A DNA stretch of 64,000 nt from Melanopsichium pennsylvanicum. Taxonomy: Eukaryota > Basidiomycota > Ustilaginomycetes > Ustilaginales. The notes under the pieces were generated by a model that ran no database searches, had not been told where the DNA came from, and saw only the letters and a list, made by a program, of their open reading frames with translations. How positions within the stretch are numbered: the stretch's first letter is position 1; each line of letters starts with the position of its first letter. The position numbers and the translations under genes were made by a program. Below are positions 48,798 to 59,924 of the stretch, piece after piece. The stretch lies in assembly GCA_900208305.1 (NCBI GenBank), contig OAPG01000003.1:310001-374000 (forward strand), written 5' to 3'.

Positions 48798-51700
48798 TTT
48801 GATGTATGAGTCTGTTTTGGTGGGCTGCGGGGATCCGTCGATCAAAGTAGACTCTGCGAATGGCTTGCTACTCGAGTAGGCTGATCGGAAGGATGCCTGA
48901 TCGAGCCTCGTAAATGCTGCTTGTAGATGGAGCACACAATTTGTGAGAAAGGCGGCGTGAGTCGATGTGCTAATTCGTGCGTGTGACGAGGGGAAGCTCT
49001 GGGAAAAGTTTTCGAGTCGCACACTAATTATACGAGGAAGGCGGTGGTAGGGCGGAAAGATGGACGAGGGTGCTTGTGGAGAAGGGTTCCGCACTAAGCT
49101 GCGGAGGTGCAACCGACAAGGACAAGGTTATTGACTGAGCACGAGGCTTAGGGAGATGGTTCATAATATCATCGACTTGCTCTGCGACATATATGGGAAG
49201 CCGAGCAAGGCGACAACTATTCTGAGAGCGTGAGGCCTGTAAAGTCGAGCAGTGTCTAGTACGGCTTTGCGATTCAGGCCGAATACGGAGTTTGAGCGAA
49301 CGGCGATAAATAGATGCTGTAGCTCAGGGCGGCTGCGATTGTATGAGACACTGCTTGCGGACAAAGTCGATACTTCCGAGATTGATCATTAGGAATTGCG
49401 CTCGCCAACATGCTAACGTCGTTATTCGAACGCCGAAGCTTCATAAACACAGCTGTGACAACACAGGCCAGGAAATATGGTTTACCGTGCTGTCAGAACA
49501 TTAACAAGAAAATATTCAGAAAAAAGGAAAATAATGTTAATAAAAAAAGCCTGTTAGAGAAAACGGACACGATGGATGATGCCGTATGCGGCGTGGGGCA
49601 GGTGTCAGGCGCTTGGCTCGTATGCAGTCCAGGTTGTAGACAGATACAAGGGTCGAGTGCCGGCAGCAAAATAAGGCTTGCAACGCAAGAAAGAAGCGCA
49701 ACGAGGCGTCGCAGAGGTGTCATGTCGATCTAGACCCAGATTGAGAGTCTACTGCGATTGCCGTCCAGTTTGTTTTAAGCATTTCAGGCTCTCTGTCGCT
49801 TTTCGCTTCTTGGCAAGATCTGATATCCCTCTGTACCTGCTTGTTTTGGCATTCGGTTGAAGCTGATGGATATAGCTTCTTTTATCGGTGAGTTACGCTC
49901 AGGTTAGTGCACCTGTAACCACTGTTGCTCGATTGTTGAACTGGGATGTCTTGCTGCATAGTTCCGCTTCAATGTGTTGTTCGTTCTTCTGCCTTCATCT
50001 ACCGAGAGTTGCCAATGTCATCAGAAGGTAGTTAGGATGCAAAACGATCCTCAGCACGCGAGACAGCGGCACTGCGGGCGTGCCAAGGCCATCATTAATG
50101 GGCTGTGAGTCGGACTCTAAACGATCTGTCATTAGTGGGCAAGACCTAAACGACGAAAATGAAGGGCCTTCAGCCGGATTATTGGGATTTTGAGTATCAG
50201 TTACCTACGAGTGAGACATCTCAAGAAAAGCTTATGGAGAGAAGCGGCCATGTTTCAGATAGGATAGCTTGCGCAGACAGGCGTTGACAAGGAGAGAACT
50301 GATCCTGCCGCATCGTGATATGAAAATGCTACCTTTCCTTCCTTCGCTTGCGCCCGATCACACGATGACCACTGTCTTCCTCTCTAGTACTGATACCCTG
50401 GTCCGGAATTTGCTTTAAGAAAAGGAGGCAAGAGACCGAAGAGGATTGGATACAGGACACCCTCTCGGAATGATGGAGGTTGACGAGCCCGAATCCGGAA
50501 CGGGAGATCCAAAGTTGAAAGTGAAACAAAGCAGTCGCCGGGGATTAAAGGAGAAAAAAGTTGAAAAATGAAATTGCATATTATTATTATTATTATCATC
50601 ATTCATTGTAGTTAGCCGCCCATGAGATTGATCATCTGTTCGATAGAATTTGCTTCGACGTCGACACCTTCCGGTTGTAGAGCACTCTCATTTATCGAAA
50701 AAAATAAATTTTCGATGTCAAATGTCTCGTCAGCCGCCGATGCGATTCTTGTCCCAATAAAGTCACCTTTTCTTCCCGGATATCTGGCCCTTGACAGCGT
50801 CAAGCACCGGCCTCGCTCTCGATACTAGTGGGTCAGCCACCTCCGTTGCCCGAAACATGGCGCGGTTTTGGACATTCGTCTGGCCCCGATTTCGTGCTCC
50901 TCACACGAGTCGGCGACAACTGCCCAGCTGCCCATTCTACAATATAAGTCGCACGGAAGCCACGTCTGACTCTTTGCTCTAACCTCGTTGTCAAACGTCG
51001 CGATTGCAGATCCCACAGTCCATCCAGCACTCTCAATTTCAAAAGTGACACCAATGTGTGTGGCTGTTGAGTATCATGCCGTAACAGGTTTGAAAGATTT
51101 ATCGAGCAGGGCAATTGCCAATATTATATACTATAGTCGAAAACGAGAACGAGTCAGTTCTTCCCCCTCCTCCGAAAAATACGCCTCGCACTCCAAACTC
51201 CGCCTACCGCCAGCCATGTCTCAATGCTGCATGCCTCCAACCTCCTTTGCCTTGCTCTCAAATTTAGCCTGAGGACTGCAATTGTTTGCATCTTCTTAGT
51301 TTTCTCAGGCCCCAATCACTTTTACGCCCAGCTCACCCGCTTGTAAACTCCCTACACCTCACTCAAACTCAGTCGACTTGTGGAGCTCAGCGACCCGCTT
51401 CCGGCGTGGTAGGGAGGATCGGCAGTGGAGCATCCACAGTCGAGACAACTATTGCCTCTCTGACCTCTTTTCCCCTTCGCATCTGAAGACGAGGCAATTT
51501 TGGTGGTAAAAGTTAGAACGAAGCGCTTACCCGCTGTGTTTTTTCCGTGATCTCAGTCTGGATCAGCGGCTTCTGTGTGTCCCTGTCTAGCCTTGTCATG
51601 ATGTTTTAAATTCCTCTTTGTCGCATAAGCAAATCCAATCTTGTCCACTTACGAGTGACTCGCTTCCAGGCTTTCTCGCAGTGTTCCAGAGCTTGTGTGC

Positions 51701-52415
51701 CTGTCAAACACCGAGCTTTCATCTTCGTCCTCGTGCAGATGTCTTACCCTTTTCTCCATCCCCACCTGCCACTTTGCAAAACCGTACTTGACACTCTAAA
51801 GTAGCCCAGCTGTGCTTTTCACGCTGCCAATTTTGTCAAACCTTGTCCGGTGCGTCCGACTGCATCCAGAATCTTTGTCGACACTGGTCACTTTTGCTTC
51901 CGGTTTGAGATTGCTGCTGCACCACAGCGAGACAGGACAATCAAATGAGAACTGAAATCGACCGCTGCCGTGACTGTCTCCCCGGTCACCGACAGCGCTC
52001 AATGAGATCTGTCTTCGTGTAGCTACCTCAAGGTGTCTCTCAGTGCCGTTCCGAACCATCTGTGCCAGTTCCCATATAATCCACACTCCCGCCTCGGTGA
52101 CGAGAGTCCTGTTCCCACGAATATCATCCTCTATCTCTCTCTCAAGACATCCACCTCAATTGCTCTGGCCACCACCGTTTCCCGTCCGCACAGCGCACAG
52201 TAGGCTTAGCCTTCGCACAGGCACACATCTGCAAGTAGTCCCTGCCAGCTTTGTGCCCCACGCGAACCAGCAACACTCCTTCTTGGTTTCTAAAGACTCG
52301 CACGCTTCGAGCGGCCCCAGAGTGTTTTCTCGCACTTCGCGAACCATCTCGCTGTGCGAGATTTGCCCTTTTTACCCCATTCAGCCAGATCCTAAAGGCT
52401 TCTTGGCTCTTCAGA
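48798..52415. other. 3.6-kb divergent intergenic region
   Basis: Unusually long for this window. The part near the acyltransferase gene (about 51600-52400) is a pyrimidine-rich leader or promoter. The only coding-like segment is the broken frame at 50612-51073, listed separately. An ATT/ATC trinucleotide run lies at about 50578-50604. No RNA gene is recognised. Confidence 0.5.
50612..51073 (-). pseudogene. possible decayed gene, one in-frame TAG
   Basis: The minus strand is open for about 154 codons from just after a TGA (about 51076) to a TAA at 50612-50614, interrupted only by TAG at 50825-50827. Both sides look protein-like: HIGVTFEIESAGWTVGSAI, then SQTWLPCDLYCRMGSW upstream; FIGTRIASAADETFDIENLF and SIEQMINLMGG downstream. 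No ATG opens the frame. It may be a nonsense-mutated relic, a gene whose first exon I cannot find, or chance. No family is recognised. Confidence 0.3.
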
Positions 52416-55400
52416 ATGGTCAACGTCTTCGCTCTACTCACAGCGGGTATCATAGCCCTGTCCAGTGCTGCCCTCCGCGCCAAGGCGGCGTGCGAGTGTG
52501 GTTACTTGGACCCTACCACAAATCACCTTTGGACAGATGCCTCTTTCTCCTATTTTAACGAGACAGGACTCGAGGACATCGTCATGAACCCTGCAAAGTC
52601 GCCCAAGGTGGATGGGGACCACACCGCTGGTGACACGGGTGATGGCCAGCAGACCTGGTCGGCTGTCGGTGACCATGTCAATCCCTACGAGGAATCGTTT
52701 GGTGCCACTTACCTCAGTGCGGTCAGCTACAACAACACGTACATTGACAATCGCACTGAGGGTCTTGCAATGGAAGTCTCGACTGCCAACGAGAAGAAAC
52801 ATATCGTAAATGGGTCGAGCATCGTCACAAGGCGGCGCGATATCCTTTACGGTTCGTTCCGTGCCAGTGTCAAGCCTCCGTTCATCAAGCCCGTCCCAGG
52901 ATCTGACCATGGCTACGGTTCTGGTTTCGAATTCGCCATCTCGTACAACGACTCCGAGCGCATGCGCATCAACATCTTGACAAACGATTACATGCCCAAC
53001 TCCACTCTCGGCTGGGCTTTTGCTGCTGCCAGGTGGGACGAAGATCCAATCAAGAATAACTTGACCTACTTCCACAATTTCACCAAGACCAACGAGACCA
53101 TCTTCCTCGAACACCGAATGGAATGGCTCAACAAGACTGTCATCCAGTACAAGAACAACGCTGAGAACCGCTCGGTCAACTTTTTCCAGTACAAGAAAGG
53201 AAAGAACGCTATCAACCTCCCCACTACTCCTGCGCCTGTTTCGCTCCAGGCTTGGGCTAACGGCGAGCCATCTTCTTCTCAAGGTCCTCCCACCTACGAG
53301 CCCAATGTTGTAAGGATCATGTACACTCGATTCTTCTTCAACTCGTCGAGGATCGAGCGTCACGATCAGTTTGCGAGCCAGTGTGCCGCAGCTGCTAGCT
53401 CATCCACTGCTGTTTGCAGTACTGAGGACTACACTCTGAGGACCAGCACTCCCTTCGACTTGGCTGCTGTTGAGCAATTCAAGCCCAAGAAGGTCAAGTT
53501 TCACGTTCCTCTTTGGGCGGTTGTCATCGAGCTCTTCTTCTTGTTCGTCTTGATCGTCACTGTCGTGCACGGTCTTTACATCCGCAAGATCAAGGAGGCG
53601 GACAAGAGACGCAACGCCGCAGCTCTCGCTCTTGCAGAGGAAGAGAAGCAGGCTGCTCTGCTCCAGTACGATGACATTAATGATGCCACCGACTCGCCAC
53701 GCTCCAAGGCTGCTGCCGACTTTGAAAAGCCTTACAAACAGATCTGGGCCGTTCCTGAGCTCATGGACGACTGGGGCTCGGATGGCGAGTCTGACATCGA
53801 CGAGGATGACGAGCGCTTCTGGGAGTCTGTCGACGTCCTCCGTAGCAAGGATTACAAGGATGACCGCGATATGAATCAGCCAAGTCTGCCTCACTTCGAG
53901 GATGCCACTGCCATTAAGCCCACGGCCAGCGCAGAAAGCCTTGACAGCTACCAGTTCCCTTCTGCTGCCGAGCGCAACAATGCTGGGTCGCCTCCTCGCA
54001 ACACTGGCTCTTCCAGTTACAATGACAACGCTGATGTCGTTCCGAGCTGGGGCTCGCACAGCCGCTCCAACAGCGCTCACCGTATTCCCGCTGCCAATCA
54101 GTTCCACCTCGTCAACCGTCCTACCTTCCCTCGTGAGAATTCGAACATGCGCTTGCAGTTGGCTAAAGGCTTGAATCGCAACAACCCATACAGCACCGGC
54201 GTCAGCAACATGGGCACCCAATCTGGAGGTGTTGGTAGCAGCCCTCGCTTCGACCACTACCAGGACAATGACTACCAAGAGGAGCTTTCTGGCCCTACTG
54301 CTGGCGATCGCACTTCGAGCAGCACTACCAGCAGCACCTATCCACCTGTTCGACCCGATTTGAACCGTTTCGATTCTTATGAGTCCGACATTCAGGTGCC
54401 TACCAACTCGCACGATGCTGCCCGCACCCAGCGCTATCTCCAGGACAGCAGCAGCAACATTTCGCTGCCGTACATTGCTCCCAAGTACGTTGCTTCTGGA
54501 AACCTCGCCTCTGCTGCTAATTCGACCGCCTCGTTGCTCAATTACTCTGGCTCGGGCGGTGGGAACAAGTCGGGTGTCGGTGCAAGCCACGGTTACTCTT
54601 CGTCAATCAACATCAACTGGGATAACGAGCCCAAGATCATCCAGTGGAACAAGCGTAAGAGCATGGGTGTCGATCTGACCATCGGTCAACTCGCTCAGCC
54701 CGCCATGGGTGATAAAAACGCCGCTCGCCGTCTTTCTACTGTCGTCCACGCCGCTCCCAACAACGGTCACTCGTTCTTGACGGTTGTCTACAAGAGGTTC
54801 TACAACTTCTTCTTCATTTCTGGAGACGGTATGAAGACTGCCTCTGGTGACTCTCGTATTGATTACCTCGATGGTATGCGTGGTTTCGCCTGTCTCTTCG
54901 TATCCTTGGGTCATTTCATCTTGATGTTCTGGAACGCCATGGCCAACTTCTACGGTCCTCACCATTACTACGACTTTGAGTACTGGATTCGCGTCATCTT
55001 CGGTCCCATCACCATCAACGCCGGTCTAGTGCTGGGTATCTTCTTCTTGCTCCCTTCGCGTACCATGGGTTCGCGATACTTGGTCAAAGGTGGTATTCAG
55101 TCGCTTGCTGACAATTCGGTTCGTCGTATGCCTCGTCTCATCATTCCTGCAGCTGGTGCATGCTTCGCCAACTATTTGATGATCGATGTTGGAGCCTATA
55201 AGTGGGTTCCCCGAATGAACTCGCTCACTTGGTCCACCTGGTCTTACTTCCAGAACTACGACAATGCGCTCGACTTCTTGGATTCGTTCATCGCTCTCTG
55301 GTTTGCCGGTCCCCCCGACAGCCCGGCTTTGGTGACCCGTTACGCCACCGGTGTACTTTGGACTATCCCCGTCATCGTTCAAGGTGCCTGGACTTGTATG

Positions 55401-56180
55401 CTTTGCGCCGTGTTTGCTCACGAGATCAAGACGCACTGGAAGCGATTCTTGTTCTACTTTATGTGCATCTTGTTTTCATGGTACGCACAGACTTGGGATC
55501 TCTTCTTCATGGCTGGTCTCGTGATCGCCGATCTCGACATCAACCTCAAGTACCGCAAGTGGGGCGAGATCGGTATTCCTCTTCTTCCCAAGGGTTACGC
55601 CAAGCTAGTTCGAATTCCCGAGCGCATCCGTCAGAAGTTCGCGCTCAAGGGCAAGATCATTCCTTGGGCCTTCTTCCTGGCATGCTCTGTTCAAGAGTGG
55701 CTCACTTACATTCCCGGTGCCCCTGGTGAGAACTTTGATGTTTGGGACGTTGGAGTTCACCCCAACTTCTACAATTCGAAACCCAACAAGTGGAACGACG
55801 ATACCGGATACAAGTATCTACGTCCTCGTACTTCGGCTTGGTTCTTCGTCATGAGCATCTTCATCCTTGCCGACCATTCTAGTGCATTCCGTCAGATGTT
55901 CCGTCTAAAAATTTGGTCGTTCTTGGGTAAGCACTCAATGTCGTACTTCTTGCTCCATGGTATCATCTTTTGGACTTGGGGCGCTTGGTTGTCGGTTACT
56001 ATGTTGACAAGTGGTATCAACTACTTTGCCACCATAATGGTCGTCTTCATCACCAGCTATTTCTGGTTGACACTCTTCTGTATTTGCTTCACATATACTT
56101 TTGAGTATTGGGGCATCATCGCTTCCAAGGCTTTCTGGCGTGCCACCTCGGGTAACCTTGGTCGTCGTGCCGGTACCTAA
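52416..56180 (+). CDS. ConA/GH16-like lectin domain fused to acyltransferase-3
   Basis: 1254 aa from the ATG at 52416. Signal peptide (MVNVFALLTAGIIALSSAAL), then an extracellular concanavalin-A/GH16-like domain (residues about 26-330: YLDPTTNHLWTDASFSYF, RRDILYGSFRASVKPP, GSGFEFAISYND) with many N-glycosylation sequons. The GH16 catalytic ExDxxE is not preserved (EFAISY), so it is probably a binding module. One TM helix (about 362-386) leads to a 420-residue Ser/Asn/Asp-rich cytosolic linker, then an acyltransferase-3 domain (about 813-1235) starting RIDYLDGMRGFACLFVSLGH with about ten TM helices and SMSYFLLHGIIFW near the end. AT3 proteins move acyl groups across membranes onto glycans. I infer O-acylation of a surface polysaccharide bound by the lectin part. 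No intron. Confidence 0.85.
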   Translation: MVNVFALLTAGIIALSSAALRAKAACECGYLDPTTNHLWTDASFSYFNETGLEDIVMNPAKSPKVDGDHTAGDTGDGQQTWSAVGDHVNPYEESFGATYLSAVSYNNTYIDNRTEGLAMEVSTANEKKHIVNGSSIVTRRRDILYGSFRASVKPPFIKPVPGSDHGYGSGFEFAISYNDSERMRINILTNDYMPNSTLGWAFAAARWDEDPIKNNLTYFHNFTKTNETIFLEHRMEWLNKTVIQYKNNAENRSVNFFQYKKGKNAINLPTTPAPVSLQAWANGEPSSSQGPPTYEPNVVRIMYTRFFFNSSRIERHDQFASQCAAAASSSTAVCSTEDYTLRTSTPFDLAAVEQFKPKKVKFHVPLWAVVIELFFLFVLIVTVVHGLYIRKIKEADKRRNAAALALAEEEKQAALLQYDDINDATDSPRSKAAADFEKPYKQIWAVPELMDDWGSDGESDIDEDDERFWESVDVLRSKDYKDDRDMNQPSLPHFEDATAIKPTASAESLDSYQFPSAAERNNAGSPPRNTGSSSYNDNADVVPSWGSHSRSNSAHRIPAANQFHLVNRPTFPRENSNMRLQLAKGLNRNNPYSTGVSNMGTQSGGVGSSPRFDHYQDNDYQEELSGPTAGDRTSSSTTSSTYPPVRPDLNRFDSYESDIQVPTNSHDAARTQRYLQDSSSNISLPYIAPKYVASGNLASAANSTASLLNYSGSGGGNKSGVGASHGYSSSININWDNEPKIIQWNKRKSMGVDLTIGQLAQPAMGDKNAARRLSTVVHAAPNNGHSFLTVVYKRFYNFFFISGDGMKTASGDSRIDYLDGMRGFACLFVSLGHFILMFWNAMANFYGPHHYYDFEYWIRVIFGPITINAGLVLGIFFLLPSRTMGSRYLVKGGIQSLADNSVRRMPRLIIPAAGACFANYLMIDVGAYKWVPRMNSLTWSTWSYFQNYDNALDFLDSFIALWFAGPPDSPALVTRYATGVLWTIPVIVQGAWTCMLCAVFAHEIKTHWKRFLFYFMCILFSWYAQTWDLFFMAGLVIADLDINLKYRKWGEIGIPLLPKGYAKLVRIPERIRQKFALKGKIIPWAFFLACSVQEWLTYIPGAPGENFDVWDVGVHPNFYNSKPNKWNDDTGYKYLRPRTSAWFFVMSIFILADHSSAFRQMFRLKIWSFLGKHSMSYFLLHGIIFWTWGAWLSVTMLTSGINYFATIMVVFITSYFWLTLFCICFTYTFEYWGIIASKAFWRATSGNLGRRAGT

Positions 56181-56563
56181 AGCAACATGAACTTTCTCTA
56201 TACCCTTTCTCAGTATCAGAATTGTAAACACAAGTCATTCTTCTGGTAGATAGCGACTACTTTCTCTGCAATGTACCTTCTGAAGACCACTCTGGTTCAA
56301 TCTGTACTTTGTGGGCATGTGAGCACTTGAGCTCGAAGTGAATTAAGAGCTGGTTGGGTTCGACCTGCGATCGTTTGGGAGTAGCATTGTGTGTTGTGGA
56401 TCTGGCGGTGTCAGTGACAATATAAGAATGGATTTATGGACGAGAACTGCTAGATAATGAAAAGAATTATGCTTAGTATACAGTGTGTAAGATATCAATA
56501 TGTTTACAAACGAGAAGACGACATTGAAGCGAGATCCAACCATTCGGGAGCGAGGGGGAGAGC
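56181..56563. other. intergenic region between convergent genes
   Basis: 383 bp; 3' flanks only, nothing recognised. Confidence 0.4.
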
Positions 56564-58465
56564 TTATGCATCGATACACATCTTGCTCCTCAATCGAATA
56601 GCCTTGCCATGCTTCAAAAAGATGAAAGGCACCGGGATAGCCGCAATACTAATAAACGCCAACAAGCTGCTCGCCCATGCTGTGCCCATGTCCTCGAACA
56701 TCTGTCGCCCGAAGAGCGGAACGAACACTGCGAAAGCACACCTCGAAAAGGCCATCGCCGCCAGTGCCGACGCTGTGTAGATATGGTAGCACTCTGAAGC
56801 ATATGTTGCCAAAGAGTTGAAGGCTAACATCAGACTGACTCCGATCGGCAAGCCTGCGAGAGTGGGAACGATCCAGTGAATTGAGCTTCTGGCGGTCCAA
56901 CCGAACCAAAAGAATCCAATGGCAAATAGCGGAGCAGAAAGAGCGACTTGAGGAAGACGTGACTCGGGAACTGATTTTCCGCCAGCAGCGACTCGAGCTG
57001 CCAGAGAACGCTTGTTGAACCATCCCACAATCGGCGCCGAGAGCGCAATACCGACTCCGATGGCCAGGAACGTCAGGCCAGCTTCTCCTGCGTTGAAGCC
57101 GTATGTGCCGATGAAGGTCTCGGGGTAAGCCTCAAAAAAGATGAAAATGATAGAGTAGCAAAACGACGTCCAAAGAGTGGCGTACATGAGCGGTAGTTCC
57201 GTGCAGAGCATGTGGAATGGTCTTCCTATATAATCCCTCGATATCTGGCCCCAAGATACGGGTGCCACCTTCTTGTCCGAGCCCAGCTCTTCTGCGGGTG
57301 CGAGAATGTCGTTTCGTCCTGATTCTGAGCGCATCCTTCGAGCCTTGCGCCTCAGCAGTACGGGCGCATAGCTCTCCTTTTGAATCGCAATGACCAACGC
57401 CATGCTGATGACGGAGAGCAAGCACAACATCCAATAGATCTATCTCCATCTCTCGCTTCCCACATCATTGCCCGCAATGAAGCCTCCGACCAGTGGACCT
57501 AATGTTGGTCCCATGAAAGCCGATAAAGAATACGTGAACATTGGCCACAACCTGACTTGGGGTAGCCATATGTCCGAAATGGTTCCGCCCGAATTCGACT
57601 GCGGTGCGGCAGCGAACAACCCGACCAACAATCGGCAAACTAGGAGGGTTTGGATGTTGGGTGCTAATGCACAGCCGATGTTGAAGAAGAAGTATCCAGG
57701 AACCGAGATGTAATTGACAATTACTCGACCGTAGAGTTCGGAGAGCGGTGCCCAGAGCGGTGGGCCAACGCAAAAGCCTATCATATAAATGGACAGGACG
57801 AGAGCGGATATTTCTTGTGAGATAAAGAACTGGTGAATGTATTGTGCTGTAGCGCCGGTACCAACGGAGGAGGTGATAGTTGCATTGAAGTAGAGGCAGG
57901 AGACAAGGGCTGTGGTGATCCACTTGCGGCGATTGGTCCACTGCGTGGGATCTTCATCCTCTAAGAGTAATACAGAGGGCACCTCTTCATCAACTGGTCT
58001 ATGCTGCTGCTTCTTTTCCGCTTTGTAGGAGTCTGATACGGCGTGGCCCTCCTCTAGAGCAATTCTGTCCAGCGGCAAATGCTGCTTATCTGCCTTTTCA
58101 AAATCTTTCCACTTCTGCAAATGCGGATGATGCAAATGCAGCTTTTGGGGTGGTGACTGATGCAATTTTGCGAGGTGTTCGTCCTCGGCAATGGCGGTAG
58201 AATCCCCCTTTCCAACCCGGGCATGCAGCCTTTGCAGCATGCGTTCGGCCGAGGAGACGTCGAAAGAGTTGACACGAGTCGGAGCTTCGGAGGCTTGCAT
58301 TGGCGTGCCGACTGCTGTGGAGTTCTCGGTGAACGAAAGTGGGTGCGACTTAGGACGGTGCTGTCCCTGTTCTGACGGAGACGTTGATTGAGATGTTGAC
58401 GACGATCGCGGGGCTGAACCGGTCGCAACCAGGGATGAAGGTGGATGGGCGTTGTCTCTTGCCAT
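56564..58465 (-). pseudogene. MFS (DHA1, polyamine/multidrug type) transporter with one in-frame TAG
   Basis: A 634-codon frame from the ATG at 58465-58463 (MARDNAHPPS) to the stop at 56564-56566 is interrupted once by TAG at 57440-57442. The N-terminal 200 residues are a disordered cytosolic tail. TM helices follow with the DHA1 signatures: DPTQWTNRRKW, GPPLWAPLSELYGR (loop 2-3), NSGGTISDIW and MGPTLGPLVGGFIAG, then ERWR-stop-IYWM where the family has a GWRWIYW-like stretch. The stop thus replaces a Trp (TGG to TAG). The second half is intact (SRDYIGRPFHMLCTELPLMYATLW, FEAYPETFIGTYGFNAGEAGL, LFGRQMFEDMGTAWASSLLAF). No consensus intron of plausible length removes the stop. Recent nonsense mutation, readthrough or sequencing error remain possible. 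Confidence 0.85.
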
Positions 58466-59581
58466 GCTCTTCAACAAGTGTCGGCAAGTAGGAGTGAAGG
58501 GATAAGGTAGCTCGATTGAATGGTGGTCAAATGAATAAGATTCGCTTTGTCGTCTGAAGTAATGATCATTTGAATGTCCATTAGAAAAGGGCCAAAGATG
58601 TTCAGAAGGGGTGTGATGAAAGAAAGACAAGGAGACGCGAATCGGCGGTGAGGGAAATGACACCGTTGAAGAGGCCGGTGCAGATCAAGGATCTCAAAGG
58701 TGTCAGTCTCGAAGTGCAGATCACACACACGTGCACACATACATGATGATGAGTTACGCATATCACTCCAGACAGCCGGTAGAACGAGTTTCGCAATGCG
58801 TACGGCCGCCGGAAGTTGCGACAAGCAGGCCCCTGTAGCCTCGCTTCCCTCCTGACAATTGGTGTTCTTAACCTCTTTCCGTATCATCGAACGCCTCGAC
58901 TGGGAGCCGCAATATCAAGCAGTTACCAATAGAGCGTTGTGGTCCTCAGGAGCTTACATTGGGATACAGAAAGTGAAGGATCAGATCGGACAGCTGAAGA
59001 ATGTGAATGCGAGTTGCTCCTACTAAAGCGAAAGTTTTTCGATGGCAGCTAATGCTAAGTGCCGGAAAATTTAGATTTGGACAGCACAATGCGAAGCAAA
59101 GCAGCACGTCAAGCATTGCCGATCGACTCACAAACTTAGCACGCTTGTGAATTCCGATAATCGACCCGAAACTTTTGCCGCATAGGAACTTAGCTCGACT
59201 GTGCTTGGCTGACCTTTCACTCACGTCATTTATTGACACGTATATACTTCCCCTTGAACCGTGCAATTTGAGTGGCATGGTGACCGACTGGACGAGGGCC
59301 GTAAAAAGAAGCATGCTGTAAGTAACGTGAATCCTAAACAGTCGGGCGTTGCTGGCTGGCCAAAAAGTGGCAAAAAGTGGCTGAACCGGTCTACCGGCTC
59401 AGATTGGTTCCGGCTACATATCTCCGGGATTTTTGCCGATATTATCGCTGTAAGACCTGGAAGAATCACACCTCTAAAGCTTGGCTAGCCTCAATTAGTT
59501 ATCTATTCTTGGACGGTCGTCGAGGCGGTTGCTCAGCATTCTTATTTGAAGTATATGTAATATTTGAATCTTTTGGTTGAC
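58466..59581. other. 1.1-kb intergenic region upstream of the 5S gene
   Basis: Promoter side of the MFS gene. A short CA-rich run lies near 58725-58742. No coding-like frame. Confidence 0.4.
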
Positions 59582-59697
59582 ATCTGCGGCCATAGAATCT
59601 TAAACACCGCATCCCGTCCGATCTGTGAAGTTAAGCAAGGTATCGCCTAGTCAGTACTGCGGTGGGGGACCACGCGGGAATCCTAGGTGCTGCAGTT
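59582..59697 (+). rRNA. 5S ribosomal RNA (dispersed copy)
   Basis: About 116 nt with the conserved 5S blocks CGGCCATAG, CACCGCATCCCGTCCGATCT (loop B/C), GAAGTTAAGCA (box A-like), GTATCGCCTAGTCAGTACT and GGTGGGGGACCACGCGGGAA (internal box C region), ending TCCTAGGTGCTGCAGTT. The 5' ATCTGCGGC and 3' GCTGCAGTT ends pair as helix I with one mismatch and a G-U pair. A T-rich run follows at once, suitable for RNA polymerase III termination. A single copy between protein genes fits the dispersed 5S arrangement known in several fungi. Confidence 0.95.
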
Positions 59698-59720
59698 CAT
59701 TTTTATTTTTTTCCATTTTT
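59698..59720 (+). terminator. T-rich Pol III terminator of the 5S gene
   Basis: Runs of T5 and T7 immediately downstream of the mature 5S end. Confidence 0.75.
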
Positions 59721-59924
59721 TTGCTGTCACGTTCTTTCCTTGCTAAGACTCTTCATTTGACGTCTCTTCAGGCACTCTATCTCAAAGGCCTGTTTAACGC
59801 ACTTTTGTGCTATTCGTGCTGTCGGACCACGAGGACAATTCTCATCTGAGCATCAATAAATATTGACTGGTCCAAAGTACGGCATTCCATGTCTATTATG
59901 TGTGATGAAGAGTAATGTAGAGTT

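Noticed and set aside
53400..54590. 396-codon minus-strand frame within the lectin-acyltransferase gene
   Set aside because: Antisense to the disordered linker of a gene with clear domains on both sides; composition is a mirror of the plus-strand codons.
57440..57470. A short intron removing the TAG in the MFS gene
   Set aside because: The only GT...AG pair around the stop would make an intron of about 25 nt, below any plausible fungal intron, and would delete conserved WRW residues.
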